From contig CAVZNQ010000020.1 of the NCBI GenBank assembly GCA_963776665.1, positions 19,989 to 83,988 of the forward strand: a DNA stretch of 64,000 nucleotides. Direction: 5' to 3'. The notes below the pieces were generated by a model. That model had not been told where the DNA came from and searched no databases. It was given only the letters and a program-made list of their open reading frames with translations. The position numbers and the translations under genes were made by a program. The DNA comes from Roseiarcus sp963776665. GTDB lineage: Bacteria; Pseudomonadota; Alphaproteobacteria; Rhizobiales; Beijerinckiaceae. Below are positions 51,796 to 61,151 of the stretch, one piece after another (the stretch's first letter is position 1; the number at the start of each line of letters is the position of its first letter).

Positions 51796-52489
51796 TCACT
51801 TGCTGTAGCGATAGACCCGCGCCAAATTGCTGGGCGCCATCAGAAGCTCGTCAACGCGGCTGAATCCGGCCTCGCGCCCCATCGCCAGCCCACCTCGTTG
51901 CGGTCTCCGGATAGTCCGACGCTCGATGGTGGCTGTCGAAAGCGGCGAATTCGTCGTCGGTCATCATCGGCCACCGAGGGCGCATCTGTCGAAACCGCTC
52001 CATCCATCCTTCGCGATCCTCCCCCTCGAGACAGGTCGACTCCCAGATCAGGAAAAGTCCGTCGGGCGGCAGGATCGCGTGAACGCGCCGAATGAAGTCT
52101 TGCTTCTCGGTCCGCTGGAGATGGTGAAGAGACTGGCCGACCCATACGACGTGAACCGGTTCCTCCCACGCGTTGACGGCCTCGACAAAATTCTGGCAAC
52201 GGAGATCGATCGGACAGGCAAGGGTGTTCAATTCCGCCTTGGCCACTTCCAACGACGGTTGCGAGATGTCGACGCCGACGTAGCGGGTGACGTTCGTGTC
52301 CTGTAGCGCCCGAGCCGATCCGGCAGCCGTTCCGCATGCTATGTCCAGAAAAACGAACTGCTTCGGCGCTTCGGACACGAGCACGTCGTGGAGAAGACCG
52401 TAGACCTCCCGGTGCGCCATATAGTTGTGACTCATGACCTTTTGGTAGGTCGCAAGTCCTTTCGCAAAGAGCTCTTGATCGGTTTCCAT
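51796..52489 (-). CDS. SAM-dependent methyltransferase, C-terminal frameshift
   Basis: A class I methyltransferase of about 230 residues. Motif I is VFLDIACGTAAGSARAL, motif II VGVDISQPSLE, and VVWVGQSLHHL follows. METDQEL at 52489 is taken as the start. The frame in the text ends early at 51851, but the family-like tail (REAGFSRVDELLMAPSNLARVYRYSK) continues one frame over to the stop at 51796. One base fewer in 51883-51887 gives ATRWAAMGREAGFSR, so an extra base there is probable. Substrate unknown; the group is often listed near polyketide or lipid methyltransferases. Confidence 0.8.
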
Positions 52490-52655
52490 CCCCAACGCCT
52501 CCCCGGCCGGCCTGCGCCCAGAGAGGGTGTGGAGCGAAAGCTCACATATTCTCTCCGGGTCTCTTTGATGAAACGAGGCCAAGCTGCTGCTATTAGGGTC
52601 GGCAGTCAATCCAACGTAGCAATGGGCAGGACTACGTAGGCAGGCGCGGGGCCTT

Positions 52656-53984
52656 ATGCGCATCTGGATCAAAAACCCGTTGGCCATTCTCGCCGAGAGC
52701 GCCGAGCACGGGCTCGTCGTCGACGGGACGCGGATCGCCGAGCTTGTGGAAAAAGGCGAAACGCCGGAGCGCATCGACGCGGTCTTCGACGCTTCGCGCC
52801 ATGTCGTGCTGCCGGGCCTCATCAACACCCATCACCATTTCTACCAGACGCTGACCCGCGCCCATCCCGCCGCGATCAACAAGCCCCTGTTCGCCTGGCT
52901 CGTCGCCCTCTATCCGATCTGGGCGCGGCTAAAGCCCCGCCAGCTCAGGATCGCGACGCGGCTCGCGCTGACCGAGCTCATGCTCTCTGGCTGCACCACC
53001 GCCGCCGATCATCATTATCTCTATCCGGCGGGGCTCGAGAACGCGGTGGACATCGAGGTCGAGGAGGCGCGCGCCTTGGGGATTCGCATGACCGTCTCGC
53101 GCGGCTCGATGAACCTGTCGGAAAAGGACGGCGGACTGCCGCCCGACAGCGTGGTGCAGGACGAGGAGACAATTCTCGCCGACAGCGAACGGGTGCTGAA
53201 GCTCTTCCACGATTCGAAGCCGGGCGCTCAAATTCGCGTCGCGCTCGCGCCATGTTCGCCCTTCTCGATCTCGAAGAATCTCATGACCGAGAGCGCTCGG
53301 CTCGCGGAGCGCTACGACTGCCAGCTTCACACCCACCTGTGCGAGACCGAGGACGAGGAGCAATTCTGCCTCAAGATGTACGGCTTGAGGCCGGTCGACC
53401 TCCTCGAGGAAACCGGCTGGATGTCGAGCCGCGCCTGGCTCGCTCACGGCATTCATTTCAACGCTGAGGAGATCGCCCGGCTGGGCAAGGCCGGCGTTGG
53501 CGTCAGCCATTGCGCAGCTTCGAACATGGTGCTGGCGTCGGGGATCTGTCCGACCTGCGAGCTCGAGGCGGCGGGCTCGGCCGTCGGCCTCGGCGTCGAC
53601 GGCTCGGCCTCCAACAATTCCTCCAACATGATGGAGGCGTTGCGCCATGCGCTGATGATCGGCCGCCTGCGCTACGGCGCCGATAGGGTCACCCATCGCG
53701 ACGTCCTGCGCTGGGCGACGGAAGGGTCGGCGCGCTGCCTCGGGCGCTCAGACATCGGCCGGATCGCGGCGGGCTACGAAGCCGACCTCGCCCTGTTCAA
53801 GCTTGACGAGCCGCGCTTCTCGGGCGCGCACGACCCCCTCGCCGCGCTTGTTCTCTGCGGCGCGCACCGGGCCGATCGGGTGATGATCGCGGGCGAATGG
53901 CGGGTCGTCGACGGCGAGCCGATCGGGATCGACCTTGAGGAGCTGATCGCCGAGCATCGGGCGGCGGCGCGGGATTTCGGTTGA
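52656..53984 (+). CDS. 8-oxoguanine deaminase (amidohydrolase family)
   Basis: A 442-residue cytosine-deaminase/TrzN-type amidohydrolase. Metal-binding motifs are NTHHHFYQTLTR, HTHLCET and a catalytic Asp in GVDGSASNNSSN; SHCAASNMVLASG is conserved in the 8-oxoguanine deaminase branch. It turns 8-oxoguanine into urate, feeding the same pathway as the urate hydroxylase 36 kb upstream. Its stop overlaps the next reading frame (TTGATT). The assignment to 8-oxoguanine over related N-ring deaminases rests on the motif set and is moderately sure. Confidence 0.87.
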   Translation: MRIWIKNPLAILAESAEHGLVVDGTRIAELVEKGETPERIDAVFDASRHVVLPGLINTHHHFYQTLTRAHPAAINKPLFAWLVALYPIWARLKPRQLRIATRLALTELMLSGCTTAADHHYLYPAGLENAVDIEVEEARALGIRMTVSRGSMNLSEKDGGLPPDSVVQDEETILADSERVLKLFHDSKPGAQIRVALAPCSPFSISKNLMTESARLAERYDCQLHTHLCETEDEEQFCLKMYGLRPVDLLEETGWMSSRAWLAHGIHFNAEEIARLGKAGVGVSHCAASNMVLASGICPTCELEAAGSAVGLGVDGSASNNSSNMMEALRHALMIGRLRYGADRVTHRDVLRWATEGSARCLGRSDIGRIAAGYEADLALFKLDEPRFSGAHDPLAALVLCGAHRADRVMIAGEWRVVDGEPIGIDLEELIAEHRAAARDFG

Positions 53985-54751
53985 TTCGGGTAAATCGGAA
54001 AGATGACCGCTCTCACCTTGTCCTCTTCATCGCCGCGATCTGGGCGGGCGCGCAGAACGCGCTCGCCGGCGGCGGCTCGTTCATCACCCTGCCGTCGCTG
54101 ATGCTGACCGGCATGGACGCGCGCGCCGCCAACATCACCTCGACGGTCGCGCTATTTCCCGCGCAGCTCGTGACCGGCTTCACTGGCCGCGCGGACGCGA
54201 GGAGCCCTCCGGGCCTGACGATGCGGTCGCTCGTCGTCATCAGCCTCGTCGGCGGAGGGATTGGCGCGGTCATCCTGCTGGCGACGCCGGCCTCCGTATT
54301 CGCGCGGCTCGTGCCATGGCTTGTCCTGTTGGCGACCGCGCTCTTCGCCTGGGGAAGTTTCTTTCGCCGGTCGGTGGACGAGGTCGAGCGCCAGCTTCCG
54401 CCCTGGGGGTTGGGCGTCATTCAATTCCTGATCGCCGTCTATGGCGGCTATTTTGGCGGCGGCATCGGGTTCATGATGATGGCCGCCTTGACCATGACCG
54501 GCGTCGCCGTGCGCAACGCCGGGGCGCTCAAGAACATCCTCGCCGGAATGGCGAACGCCTCCGCGGTCGCGATCTTCGTCTTCTCCAACGATGTGCACTG
54601 GCTGCAGGCTCTCGTCCTCGCGCTCGGCGCCTCGTTCGGCGGCTGGGCGGGCGCGCTGATGCTCAAACGCGTCAACGAGAAACTCCTCAAGCTCTGCGTC
54701 GTCGCCATCGGAGTGGCGCTGACGATCGGGTTGTTCTGGAGGGCGGCTTAG
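53981..54751 (+). CDS. TauE/SafE (TSUP) family exporter
   Basis: A 256-residue membrane protein of about eight helices with the family signature FIAAIWAGAQNALAGGGSFITLPSL and a repeat-like VYGGYFGGGIGFMMMAAL in the second half. It moves organic anions such as sulfite, sulfoacetate or taurine-derived compounds. The in-frame start is TTG 53981, overlapping the deaminase stop and giving a polar MIRVNRKDDRSHL. The more usual MTALT-L-VLFI opening would come from ATG 54003 if one base were missing near 54015-54018. That would be opposite in sign to the other suspected errors, so I leave the TTG. Confidence 0.85.
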   Translation: MIRVNRKDDRSHLVLFIAAIWAGAQNALAGGGSFITLPSLMLTGMDARAANITSTVALFPAQLVTGFTGRADARSPPGLTMRSLVVISLVGGGIGAVILLATPASVFARLVPWLVLLATALFAWGSFFRRSVDEVERQLPPWGLGVIQFLIAVYGGYFGGGIGFMMMAALTMTGVAVRNAGALKNILAGMANASAVAIFVFSNDVHWLQALVLALGASFGGWAGALMLKRVNEKLLKLCVVAIGVALTIGLFWRAA

Positions 54752-54786
54752 CGCTAAAGCGTCCTCAGAGGCGGGAGCGACCGGAC

Positions 54787-55401
54787 ATGAACATCGAACT
54801 CTTCACCGCATTTCTTCTGATTACGGTCGTCCTCATCATCGCGCCGGGACCGATCGTGACCCTCATCATCTCGACCGGCGTCCTGCAGGGTCGGCGCGCG
54901 GCGCTGGTCACGGTCGCCGGGACGACGCTCGGCAATGCGCTTCTCCTGGCCGCGATCGCCTCCGCGCTGGGCTGGGTGCATGCGCACGCCGACCTGCTGT
55001 TCAACGCGCTGCGCTGGACCGGCGCCGCCTATCTCATCTGGCTGGGAATCCAGGCATGGCGCCATGCCGGCGAGGGCGACGCAAGGCTGATGGAGACGGG
55101 ACGGGCCCGCTTCATGCGCGGAATCCTGGTCGCGCTCTCCAATCCGAAGACCATCGTCTTCTTTACCGCCTTTTTGCCGCAGTTCATCGATCCGAGGCTC
55201 CCGGCGGGACCGCAGCTTGTGGCGATGTGCCTCGCCACGGTCATTCTCGCCGGCCTCTCGGATTGCGCCTGGGCGGTCGCCGCCGGGATGGGACGCGCAT
55301 GGTTCATGAAGCCCAAGCGCGCGAAGCTGCTCGGCCGGCTCTCTGGAACGGTGCTCATCGGCGGCGGCCTGTGGCTTTCGCTGGCCAGGCGCTCGAGCTG
55401 A
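54787..55401 (+). CDS. LysE/RhtB-family amino-acid exporter
   Basis: A 204-residue exporter with six helices. Typical features are the opening VLIIAPGPIVTLIISTGVLQG (a Gly-Pro-rich N-terminus), GAAYLIWLGIQAWR and ALSNPKTIVFFTAFLPQFID. Family members export homoserine, threonine, leucine or lysine; the substrate here is unknown. GCGGGAG is placed just upstream. It lies 35 bases after the TauE gene and may share its transcript. Confidence 0.9.
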   Translation: MNIELFTAFLLITVVLIIAPGPIVTLIISTGVLQGRRAALVTVAGTTLGNALLLAAIASALGWVHAHADLLFNALRWTGAAYLIWLGIQAWRHAGEGDARLMETGRARFMRGILVALSNPKTIVFFTAFLPQFIDPRLPAGPQLVAMCLATVILAGLSDCAWAVAAGMGRAWFMKPKRAKLLGRLSGTVLIGGGLWLSLARRSS

Positions 55402-55441
55402 CCGGCGCGCCCTGGGGCCCCACAAGGGGCGGAGGCCGGCG

Positions 55442-56189
55442 ATGGCGGACCTGACGACAATCGTTTCGGTCGCCGGCGCGTCGTTCGCCGCATCGCTCGT
55501 CGAAGCGGTCGAGGCGCTGACGATCGTGCTCGCCGTCGGGCCTCGCGCGCGGCTGGCGGCCGGCGCTGATCGGCGCCGCGGCCGCCCTCGCCGCGCTCGC
55601 GCTGATCGTCGCCGCCCTCGGGCCGCTCATAGGCGTTATTCCAATCCGCGCCTTGCAGTTTGTCGTCGGCGTACTCCTGCTCATGTTCGGCCTGCGCTGG
55701 CTGCGCAAGGCGATCCTACGCGCAATCGGGGTCGTGGCGCTGCACGACGAGGACGCCGCCTTTCAGCGCGAGACGCGCGAACTGGCCGCGGCCGAGCGCC
55801 GGCAGGCGCAAGGACTGGACTGGATCGCCGGCGCGACCGCCTTCAAGGCGGTGTTGCTCGAAGGGATCGAAGTCGTTTTTATCGTCATCGCCGTCGGCGC
55901 GTCGCGCGGCCTTCTCGGGCTGGCGAGCGCAGGCGCCTTGGCGGCGTGCATCCTGGTCGCCATCATCGGCGCGGCGATCCATCGGCCGCTCGCGCGCGTG
56001 CCTGAGAACGCGCTCAAATTCGCGGTCGGGGTGATGCTCTCGGCTTTCGGCCTCTATTGGACCGGCGAGAGCCTCGGCGTCGAATGGCCGGGCGGCGACG
56101 CGGCCATTCTCGCGTTCGCGGCGCTGTTTCTCGGCGTCGCCGCGGCGCTGATTGCGCTTCTCAAGCCGCAATTGGCCAAGCCCGCATGA
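55442..56189 (+). pseudogene. COG4280-type membrane protein (FTR1-like helices), frameshifted
   Basis: A membrane protein of about 248 residues, six or seven helices. The N-terminal SLVEAVEALTIVLAVG and middle FKAVLLEGIEVVFIVIAVGASRG contain glutamates placed like the iron-binding sites of FTR1. The frame changes after VLAVG; with one C fewer in the CC at 55541-55542 it reads VGLARGWRPALIGAAAALA and continues in one frame to 56189. Unresolved COG4280 function; a metal or cation role is possible. Overlaps the next gene as ATGA. Confidence 0.78.
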
Positions 56190-56410
56190 TCCGCGCGATC
56201 GCTGCGCAGCTGATCGGCCTCTTCGTCGACGACGAGTTTCTGGCTGCCGCCATCCTCGCCGCGGTCGCGCTTGCGAGCGCGCTGGCCCTCCCGGCCGGCG
56301 CGCCGCCCTGGGTCGCTGGCCTGCTGCTGACGCTGGCGTTGCCGGCGGCGCTCGCGGCGAGCGTATTGCAAAGCGTCCGGCGGGCTCGCCGGGACATTCC
56401 GAACGGATAG
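56186..56410 (+). CDS. Small two-helix membrane protein of unknown function
   Basis: A 74-residue protein: IRAIAAQLIGLFVDDEFLAAAILAAVALASALAL contains one helix, LLLTLALPAALAASVLQSVRR the second. The ATG overlaps the stop of the COG4280 gene (ATGA), so they are co-translated and probably interact. No named family recognised. Confidence 0.7.
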   Translation: MIRAIAAQLIGLFVDDEFLAAAILAAVALASALALPAGAPPWVAGLLLTLALPAALAASVLQSVRRARRDIPNG

Positions 56411-56448
56411 CGGCTTTACGCTCGCGCGTCGCCCGGAAGGAGGAACGC

Positions 56449-57225
56449 ATGGTTCGACGCTTCATCGACATTTCCGCGCCGTTGCAGAACGGCGTTTCCG
56501 CCGACCCGCCGGGACTTGGACCCGCGATCGAGTACATCGACCATCAGCAGAGCCTGCCGCAGATCCTGCCATTCTTTCCCGGTCTCATGCGGGAGGACCT
56601 GCCGGACGGGCAGGGGTGGGCCATCGAGCGCGTGCAGCTCACCACTCACAACGGGACCCATCTCGACGCGCCGTGGCACTACCACCCGACAATGAACGAG
56701 GGCGAGCGCGCCTGGACGATCGACGAGGTGCCCCTCGAATGGTGTTTTCAGAGCGGGGTGAAGCTCGACTTCCGCCGTTTTTCCGACGGGTATGTCGCGA
56801 CCGCCGCCGACGTCGACGCCGAGCTCGCGCGCATCGGCCATACGCTCAAACCGCTCGACATCGTCCTCGTCAACACCAGCGCCGGGGCAAAATACGGACG
56901 CCCGGAGTATGTCGCCTCGGGCTGCGGCATGGGCGCCGAGGCGACGCTTCACCTCCTGAAGCAGGGCGTCCGGGTGACCGGAACCGACGGCTGGAGCTGG
57001 GATGCTCCGTTCGTGCACACCGCCAGGCGCTTCGCCGAGACCCATGATCCGTCGATCATCTGGGAGGGCCACAAGGCGGGGCGTCATACCGGCTATTGCC
57101 ACATCGAGAAACTGCACAACCTCGAAGCGCTGCCGCCGACCGGATTCACCGTCGCCTGCTTTCCGGTGAAGATCGAGCGCGCCTCCGCAGGCTGGACACG
57201 GGCGGTCGCGATCCTGGAGTCGTGA
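56449..57225 (+). CDS. Cyclase-family metal hydrolase (kynurenine-formamidase-like)
   Basis: A 258-residue member of the PF04199 'cyclase' family. The metal-binding signature HNGTHLDAPWHYH is exact, and FIDISAPLQNGV opens the fold. Family members include bacterial kynurenine formamidase and isatin hydrolase. The length is longer than KynB (about 210), so the substrate may differ. GGAGGAA precedes ATG 56449, which decides the start. Stand-alone gene 38 bases after the small membrane protein. Confidence 0.85.
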   Translation: MVRRFIDISAPLQNGVSADPPGLGPAIEYIDHQQSLPQILPFFPGLMREDLPDGQGWAIERVQLTTHNGTHLDAPWHYHPTMNEGERAWTIDEVPLEWCFQSGVKLDFRRFSDGYVATAADVDAELARIGHTLKPLDIVLVNTSAGAKYGRPEYVASGCGMGAEATLHLLKQGVRVTGTDGWSWDAPFVHTARRFAETHDPSIIWEGHKAGRHTGYCHIEKLHNLEALPPTGFTVACFPVKIERASAGWTRAVAILES

Positions 57226-57303
57226 ATGACCGTGGGCCTTCGGCCTTGAGATTGTCGCTTTCCGGAGCGAAGCGATGGCAAGACGTCCGCAAGGTCCCGT
57301 TTG

Positions 57304-57882
57304 ATGAGAGTCTTTCCGCCGCCGCGCCCGGCCGTCTACGATCCCGGTCTGCGCCTGCTCCATTGGCTGATGGCGGCGCTGATCTTTGTCGCATTGCCGC
57401 TCGGCGTCTGGGCGGCGGAGACGCCGCGCGGGCCGCAACGGTCCGATATCCTGTTCTTCCACAAATCGATCGGCATGACCGTGCTATTCCTCGTTGCGCT
57501 ACGCATCGTCTGGCGTCTGGTCGTCGGGGCGCCCGCCTACGCGGAGCCCCTCGGCAGACTGACCCACGCCGCCGCGCGCTCGGCGCATATCGGGCTCTAC
57601 GCCCTGATGATCGCGATGCCGGTCAGCGGCTACCTGTCCTCGAATGGCGCGGGCGCGGTCGTCCCGTGGTTCGGGGTCTTTTCCTTTCCCCACCTTTTGC
57701 CGAAGAACGATACGCTGAGGATTGCGGCCGGGGAGGCGCACTTTGTGTTCGCCTGGCTGATCGCCTTTGTACTCGCCGCGCATCTCGGCGCGGTCGTCTG
57801 GCACGCCGCGATCAGGCGCGACACAGTCCTGACGCGGATGTGGCCGGGATATCGGGCGGCCCCACGGACCGCCAAATACTGA
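57304..57882 (+). CDS. Cytochrome b561
   Basis: A 192-residue di-haem membrane cytochrome. It shows the typical YDPGLRLLHWLMAALIFVALPLG with the first haem His, FFHKSIGMTVLFLVALRIVWR, AAARSAHIGLYALMIAMPVSGYL and the last His in VLAAHLGAVVWHA. It probably oxidises ubiquinol and may reduce superoxide or a periplasmic partner, as in E. coli CybB. It is a second cytochrome b561 in this window, of a different subgroup from the one at 8079. Confidence 0.9.
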   Translation: MRVFPPPRPAVYDPGLRLLHWLMAALIFVALPLGVWAAETPRGPQRSDILFFHKSIGMTVLFLVALRIVWRLVVGAPAYAEPLGRLTHAAARSAHIGLYALMIAMPVSGYLSSNGAGAVVPWFGVFSFPHLLPKNDTLRIAAGEAHFVFAWLIAFVLAAHLGAVVWHAAIRRDTVLTRMWPGYRAAPRTAKY

Positions 57883-57894
57883 CGGCTTCGGCGT

Positions 57895-58080
57895 CTAGGA
57901 CCCGGTTACGGCGTGGGCCGCCCTGACCGGCCAGGCGAGCGCGTCGGGCAGCGCCTGCCCAATGTCTCCAGCGACGACCGAGGCGGGCTCGGTGTCCCAC
58001 GCGTGGCGGACGACGGGCGACAGAACGACGCCGACGCCTACAAGATAAACAATGACGATCAAGGCGAGCAGAGCGCGCAT
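57895..58080 (-). CDS. Small membrane protein of unknown function
   Basis: A 61-residue protein with one helix (ALLALIVIVYLVGVGVVLSP) and a short soluble end (ALPDALAWPVRAAHAVTGS). It converges with the cytochrome b561 gene, stop to stop 12 bases. ATG 58080 is the natural start; an open frame extends to 58179 without ribosome site. Similar YLVGVGVVLSP proteins are common in Hyphomicrobiales, unnamed. Confidence 0.65.
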   Translation of the reverse strand: MRALLALIVIVYLVGVGVVLSPVVRHAWDTEPASVVAGDIGQALPDALAWPVRAAHAVTGS

Positions 58081-58212
58081 ATTCGTTTGTCCGATTGTCA
58101 GGTAGCGGGCCAACGCTTGAGCGGCCGCGTTGTTCCCGCGCTCTCGGCTTCTTCGCTTCGGAACCATTCTTCCGACCATGAGTTGCCATTCCTCTCAAAC
58201 GAGGAGGACTTC

Positions 58213-58518
58213 ATGCGTCGCGTCGTCATCGGACTTTCAGCACTGGCGTTCGTCGCCCTTCCGACTTTGGCCCTCGCCGACGGCGACGGAGCCTTGACCG
58301 GCGCGGCCGGCGGGGCGGTGGCGGGCGCCGTGGTCGGCGGACCTGTAGGGGCCGCGGTCGGCGGGGTAGCGGGCGGCGTGATCGGCGGCGCCGCGTCCGG
58401 ACCGGGGCCCGTCGTCGTGGCCCCGGAGCCTGCCCCGTGCAACACCCGAACCACGACCACCACGAACAACAATACGGGCGCGAGCGTCACCCGTCAGACG
58501 ACGGATTGCGCCAACTAG
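58213..58518 (+). CDS. Secreted glycine-zipper protein
   Basis: A 101-residue protein with a signal peptide ending LALADGDG, a GxxxG-rich central helix (AAGGAVAGAVVGGPVGAAVGGVAGGVIGG) typical of glycine-zipper envelope proteins, and a Thr/Asn-rich tail. Probably a small outer-membrane or periplasmic protein. GGAGGA precedes the ATG. No enzymatic motif. Confidence 0.8.
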   Translation: MRRVVIGLSALAFVALPTLALADGDGALTGAAGGAVAGAVVGGPVGAAVGGVAGGVIGGAASGPGPVVVAPEPAPCNTRTTTTTNNNTGASVTRQTTDCAN

Positions 58519-58638
58519 GCCCGGCCGCCGGTCGACGCGATGGGGAATGCCGAAACTCGCCCGGTCATCGCGTCGACCGCCCGTCTGTGCTAGACTGGCC
58601 CCCCGGCCATCCTTCTCGGTCGGGTTTTGGAGTTCGTG

Positions 58639-59469
58639 ATGGCGCAAGGTCTCTCCGCCCGGATCGTCGGGCTCGCCGGCAACGATCCGCTTTTCGCGCG
58701 CATCCGGCAGGAAGCCGAAGAAGCGTCGCGGCGGGAGCCCGAGCTGGCGCTGTTTCTTGCAGTCAATGTTCTGAACCATGACACCCTCGAGGCGGCTGTC
58801 TCGCATCGCGTCGCCTCGCGGCTCGATCATCGCGACCTCCCCGCCGCGCTGATCCGCCAGACCTTCGAGGAGGCGATCGCGCGCGACCCTTCGATCGGCG
58901 AGGCCTTCCACGCGGATCTCATGGCGGTAGCCGATCGCGATCCCGCGTGCCTGCGGATGATGGAGCCGCTGCTCTATTTCAAAGGTTTCCACGCGCTTCA
59001 GGCCTATCGCCTGTCCCACTGGCTCCTGAAGGCGGGCAAGCGCGATTTCGCCCTAAGCCTGCAGAGCATCGTCTCGGGCGCGTTCGGGGTCGACATCAAT
59101 CCGAACGCCCGCATCGGCAAGGGCATATTCATCGATCATGCGACCAGCCTCGTGGTCGGCGAGACGACGGTGATCGAAGACAATGTCTCGATCCTGCAGG
59201 GGGTGACGCTCGGGGGCACCGGCAAGGAGACCGGCGACCGGCATCCCAAGATCCGCCATGGCGTGCTGATCGGCGCCGGGGCGAAGATCCTCGGCAACAT
59301 CGAGATCGGCTATTGCGCCCGCGTCGCGGCGGGGTCCGTGGTGCTGGCGGCGGTGCCGCACAACAAGACGGTCGCGGGGGTTCCTGCCCGAATCGTGGGC
59401 GAAGCAGGCTGCGCCGAGCCGTCGCGCGACATGAACCAGATCCTCGCCGAGAAAGCGCTCGAAGGATAG
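58639..59469 (+). CDS. cysE: Serine O-acetyltransferase
   Basis: A 276-residue enzyme of the CysE family that acetylates L-serine with acetyl-CoA, the first step of cysteine synthesis. A helical N-domain (to about 150) is followed by the left-handed beta helix with VDINPNARIGKGIFIDHATSLVVGE and GVTLGGTGKETGDRHPKI, which contain the catalytic His and the substrate loop. ATG 58639 starts after the SD-like TTTTGGAG. The C-terminal tail may bind cysteine synthase. Next gene is DUF3126, the common alphaproteobacterial neighbour. Confidence 0.95.
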   Translation: MAQGLSARIVGLAGNDPLFARIRQEAEEASRREPELALFLAVNVLNHDTLEAAVSHRVASRLDHRDLPAALIRQTFEEAIARDPSIGEAFHADLMAVADRDPACLRMMEPLLYFKGFHALQAYRLSHWLLKAGKRDFALSLQSIVSGAFGVDINPNARIGKGIFIDHATSLVVGETTVIEDNVSILQGVTLGGTGKETGDRHPKIRHGVLIGAGAKILGNIEIGYCARVAAGSVVLAAVPHNKTVAGVPARIVGEAGCAEPSRDMNQILAEKALEG

Positions 59470-59591
59470 AGCGGCGCCTCAGCGCGCCTGTCGATGTTGA
59501 AATCGGCGGGCGCGGTCCGTTCTCCGTCTTGCAACGCGGCGCCCCTTCATGGCAGAGCCTCCGCGCGCGGCTCGCAAGCCGGGGAGGCATC

Positions 59592-59990
59592 ATGGACAAG
59601 GCCGAGATCGTCAAACTGAGGGAGTTCTTGCGCCGCTCGTTCGGCGCGCCGACGCTTCAGGTTGCGCCGAATTCGAAGTCCGCCGAGGAGGCCGACGTCT
59701 CGCTCGGCGAGCGCAAGCTCGGGACGATCACGGTCGACGACGAGGATGGCGACCGCTCGTTCGCGTTTGCGATGAAAGTGCCGGTAGGCCGTCCGGTGCT
59801 CCAGGACTACCTTCGCCGCCTGTTCGAGAACGACAAGCTGACCATCGCCGGACGGCTCAAGAAAACCGACTCGGTCGAACTCAACAACGGCCCCGATTTT
59901 CTGGGCGTCATTTCCTCCGACGATCCGGACGGCTCGACCTTCACCCTGCAAATGGCGATCCTCGACGTCGATCTCGACGACGAGGAATAG
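59592..59990 (+). CDS. DUF3126 family protein
   Basis: A 132-residue acidic soluble protein with the family opening MDKAEIVKLREFLRRSFG and VSLGERKLGTITVDDEDGDRSFAFAMKVPV. Function unknown; conserved in Rhizobiales and usually found right after cysE, which suggests a role in sulfur metabolism. GGGGAGG lies directly before the ATG. The gamma-carbonic anhydrase gene follows four bases on. Confidence 0.88.
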   Translation: MDKAEIVKLREFLRRSFGAPTLQVAPNSKSAEEADVSLGERKLGTITVDDEDGDRSFAFAMKVPVGRPVLQDYLRRLFENDKLTIAGRLKKTDSVELNNGPDFLGVISSDDPDGSTFTLQMAILDVDLDDEE

Positions 59991-59993
59991 GCG

Positions 59994-60533
59994 GTGCCGG
60001 TCTATTCCCTCGACGGCCGCCGGCCGACCCTGCCGGCCGAAGGCAGCTTCTGGATAGCGCCGTCGGCCTGCCTCATCGGCGACGTTCGGGTCGGGATCGA
60101 CGTCGGGATCTGGTTCGGGGCGGTCTTGCGCGGCGATAACGAGCCGATCGTCATCGGCGCGCGCACCAACATCCAGGAATCCTGCACCCTGCACACCGAC
60201 ATGGGTTCGCCGCTTACGATCGGCGAGGACTGCACCGTCGGCCATAACGTCATCCTGCACGGCTGCACGATCGGCGAGGGATCGCTGATCGGCATGGGGT
60301 CGATCATTCTCAATCGGGCCAGAATCGGCCGCGGCTCTCTGGTCGGCGCTGGCGCGCTGGTGACCGAGGACAAGAGCTTCGACGACTTTTCCCTCATCAT
60401 GGGCTCGCCCGCCAAGGCGATCCGGACGCTGGAGAAGAGCGCGGTCGCGGCCCTCCGCTTCTCCGCCGCCCACTATGTCGAGAATTGGCGCCGCTTCGCA
60501 AAGGGACTGAAACGGATCGATCCTGACGCGTGA
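59994..60533 (+). CDS. Gamma-carbonic anhydrase family protein (YrdA/PaaY type)
   Basis: A 179-residue left-handed beta-helix protein. Zinc-site histidines are in LHTDMG and VGHNVILHGC, and hexapeptide turns run from about 20 to 150. It may have carbonic anhydrase activity or act as an acyltransferase/thioesterase; many family members are not proven. GTG start, 3 bases after DUF3126, so co-transcribed with cysE. Confidence 0.87.
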   Translation: MPVYSLDGRRPTLPAEGSFWIAPSACLIGDVRVGIDVGIWFGAVLRGDNEPIVIGARTNIQESCTLHTDMGSPLTIGEDCTVGHNVILHGCTIGEGSLIGMGSIILNRARIGRGSLVGAGALVTEDKSFDDFSLIMGSPAKAIRTLEKSAVAALRFSAAHYVENWRRFAKGLKRIDPDA

Positions 60534-60539
60534 CTTGGG

Positions 60540-61151
60540 TCAGAGCGTCGTGTCTTCGCTGAAGTCGTCGGGCGGAAACGGGCGCATGAATTCGACGGCG
60601 ATCCCGAAGTCGAGGTGACGCACGACCTGGGCCTGCGTCGAGCCAATGACGACGCGCGCGCCGAGAGGCGGCTGGAAGTCGGCCTTGAGCGCCGCCCCGG
60701 AGATCGAGATGTCGATCAGGGAGGCGGTGAATTCGCGCCCGTTGGCGAGCCTCAGCATTGTGTATCGGTCGCGCGGCGCAATGCGTTCGTGGCGCCGGTC
60801 CTCGGGGAGCCCGAGCGACTGGCGGTTGGCGAGCCACGTCAGCTGATCGGCGAGCTTCTCGCGCTTGGCCGGCGGCAGGGTCGTCTGGACCGCGAACCCG
60901 GTAGCAAACGTCCGCGCCACCCGGCCTTCTATTCGGCCGATCTGGTTGAGGTAGGCGATGATGCGTTCGCCGGGCTGGACCCCGGCCTCGGACGAGAACG
61001 CGATGCCGCCGGGGGAGGCGTCGATCGATTCGCAGTCGAATTCCAGGCGGTCGGAGCGCATGAATCGTCCCGCCAGGCGCACCTTGACGCGCTGATTGCG
61101 CCGACGCTCTAGCGGCGCTTGTTCCGCGATGCTCCACGCCAGGGCGCCCAT
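60540..61151 (-). CDS. Tandem PilZ-domain protein
   Basis: A 203-residue protein with two PilZ-type beta barrels. The first (RRRNQRVKVRLAGRF and SIDASPGGIAFSS) has the RxxR and D/NxSxxG-like motifs for c-di-GMP binding; the second (RRHERIAPRDRYTML and LIDISISGAAL) is also complete. A c-di-GMP effector for motility, cellulose or envelope processes is expected. It converges with the gamma-carbonic anhydrase gene by 6 bases. Confidence 0.88.
   Translation of the reverse strand: MGALAWSIAEQAPLERRRNQRVKVRLAGRFMRSDRLEFDCESIDASPGGIAFSSEAGVQPGERIIAYLNQIGRIEGRVARTFATGFAVQTTLPPAKREKLADQLTWLANRQSLGLPEDRRHERIAPRDRYTMLRLANGREFTASLIDISISGAALKADFQPPLGARVVIGSTQAQVVRHLDFGIAVEFMRPFPPDDFSEDTTL

Noticed and set aside
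53981..54020. A one-base deletion at the start of the TauE-like gene
   Set aside because: A TTG start gives an acceptable reading and the change would be opposite in sign to the other cases, so it was not counted.
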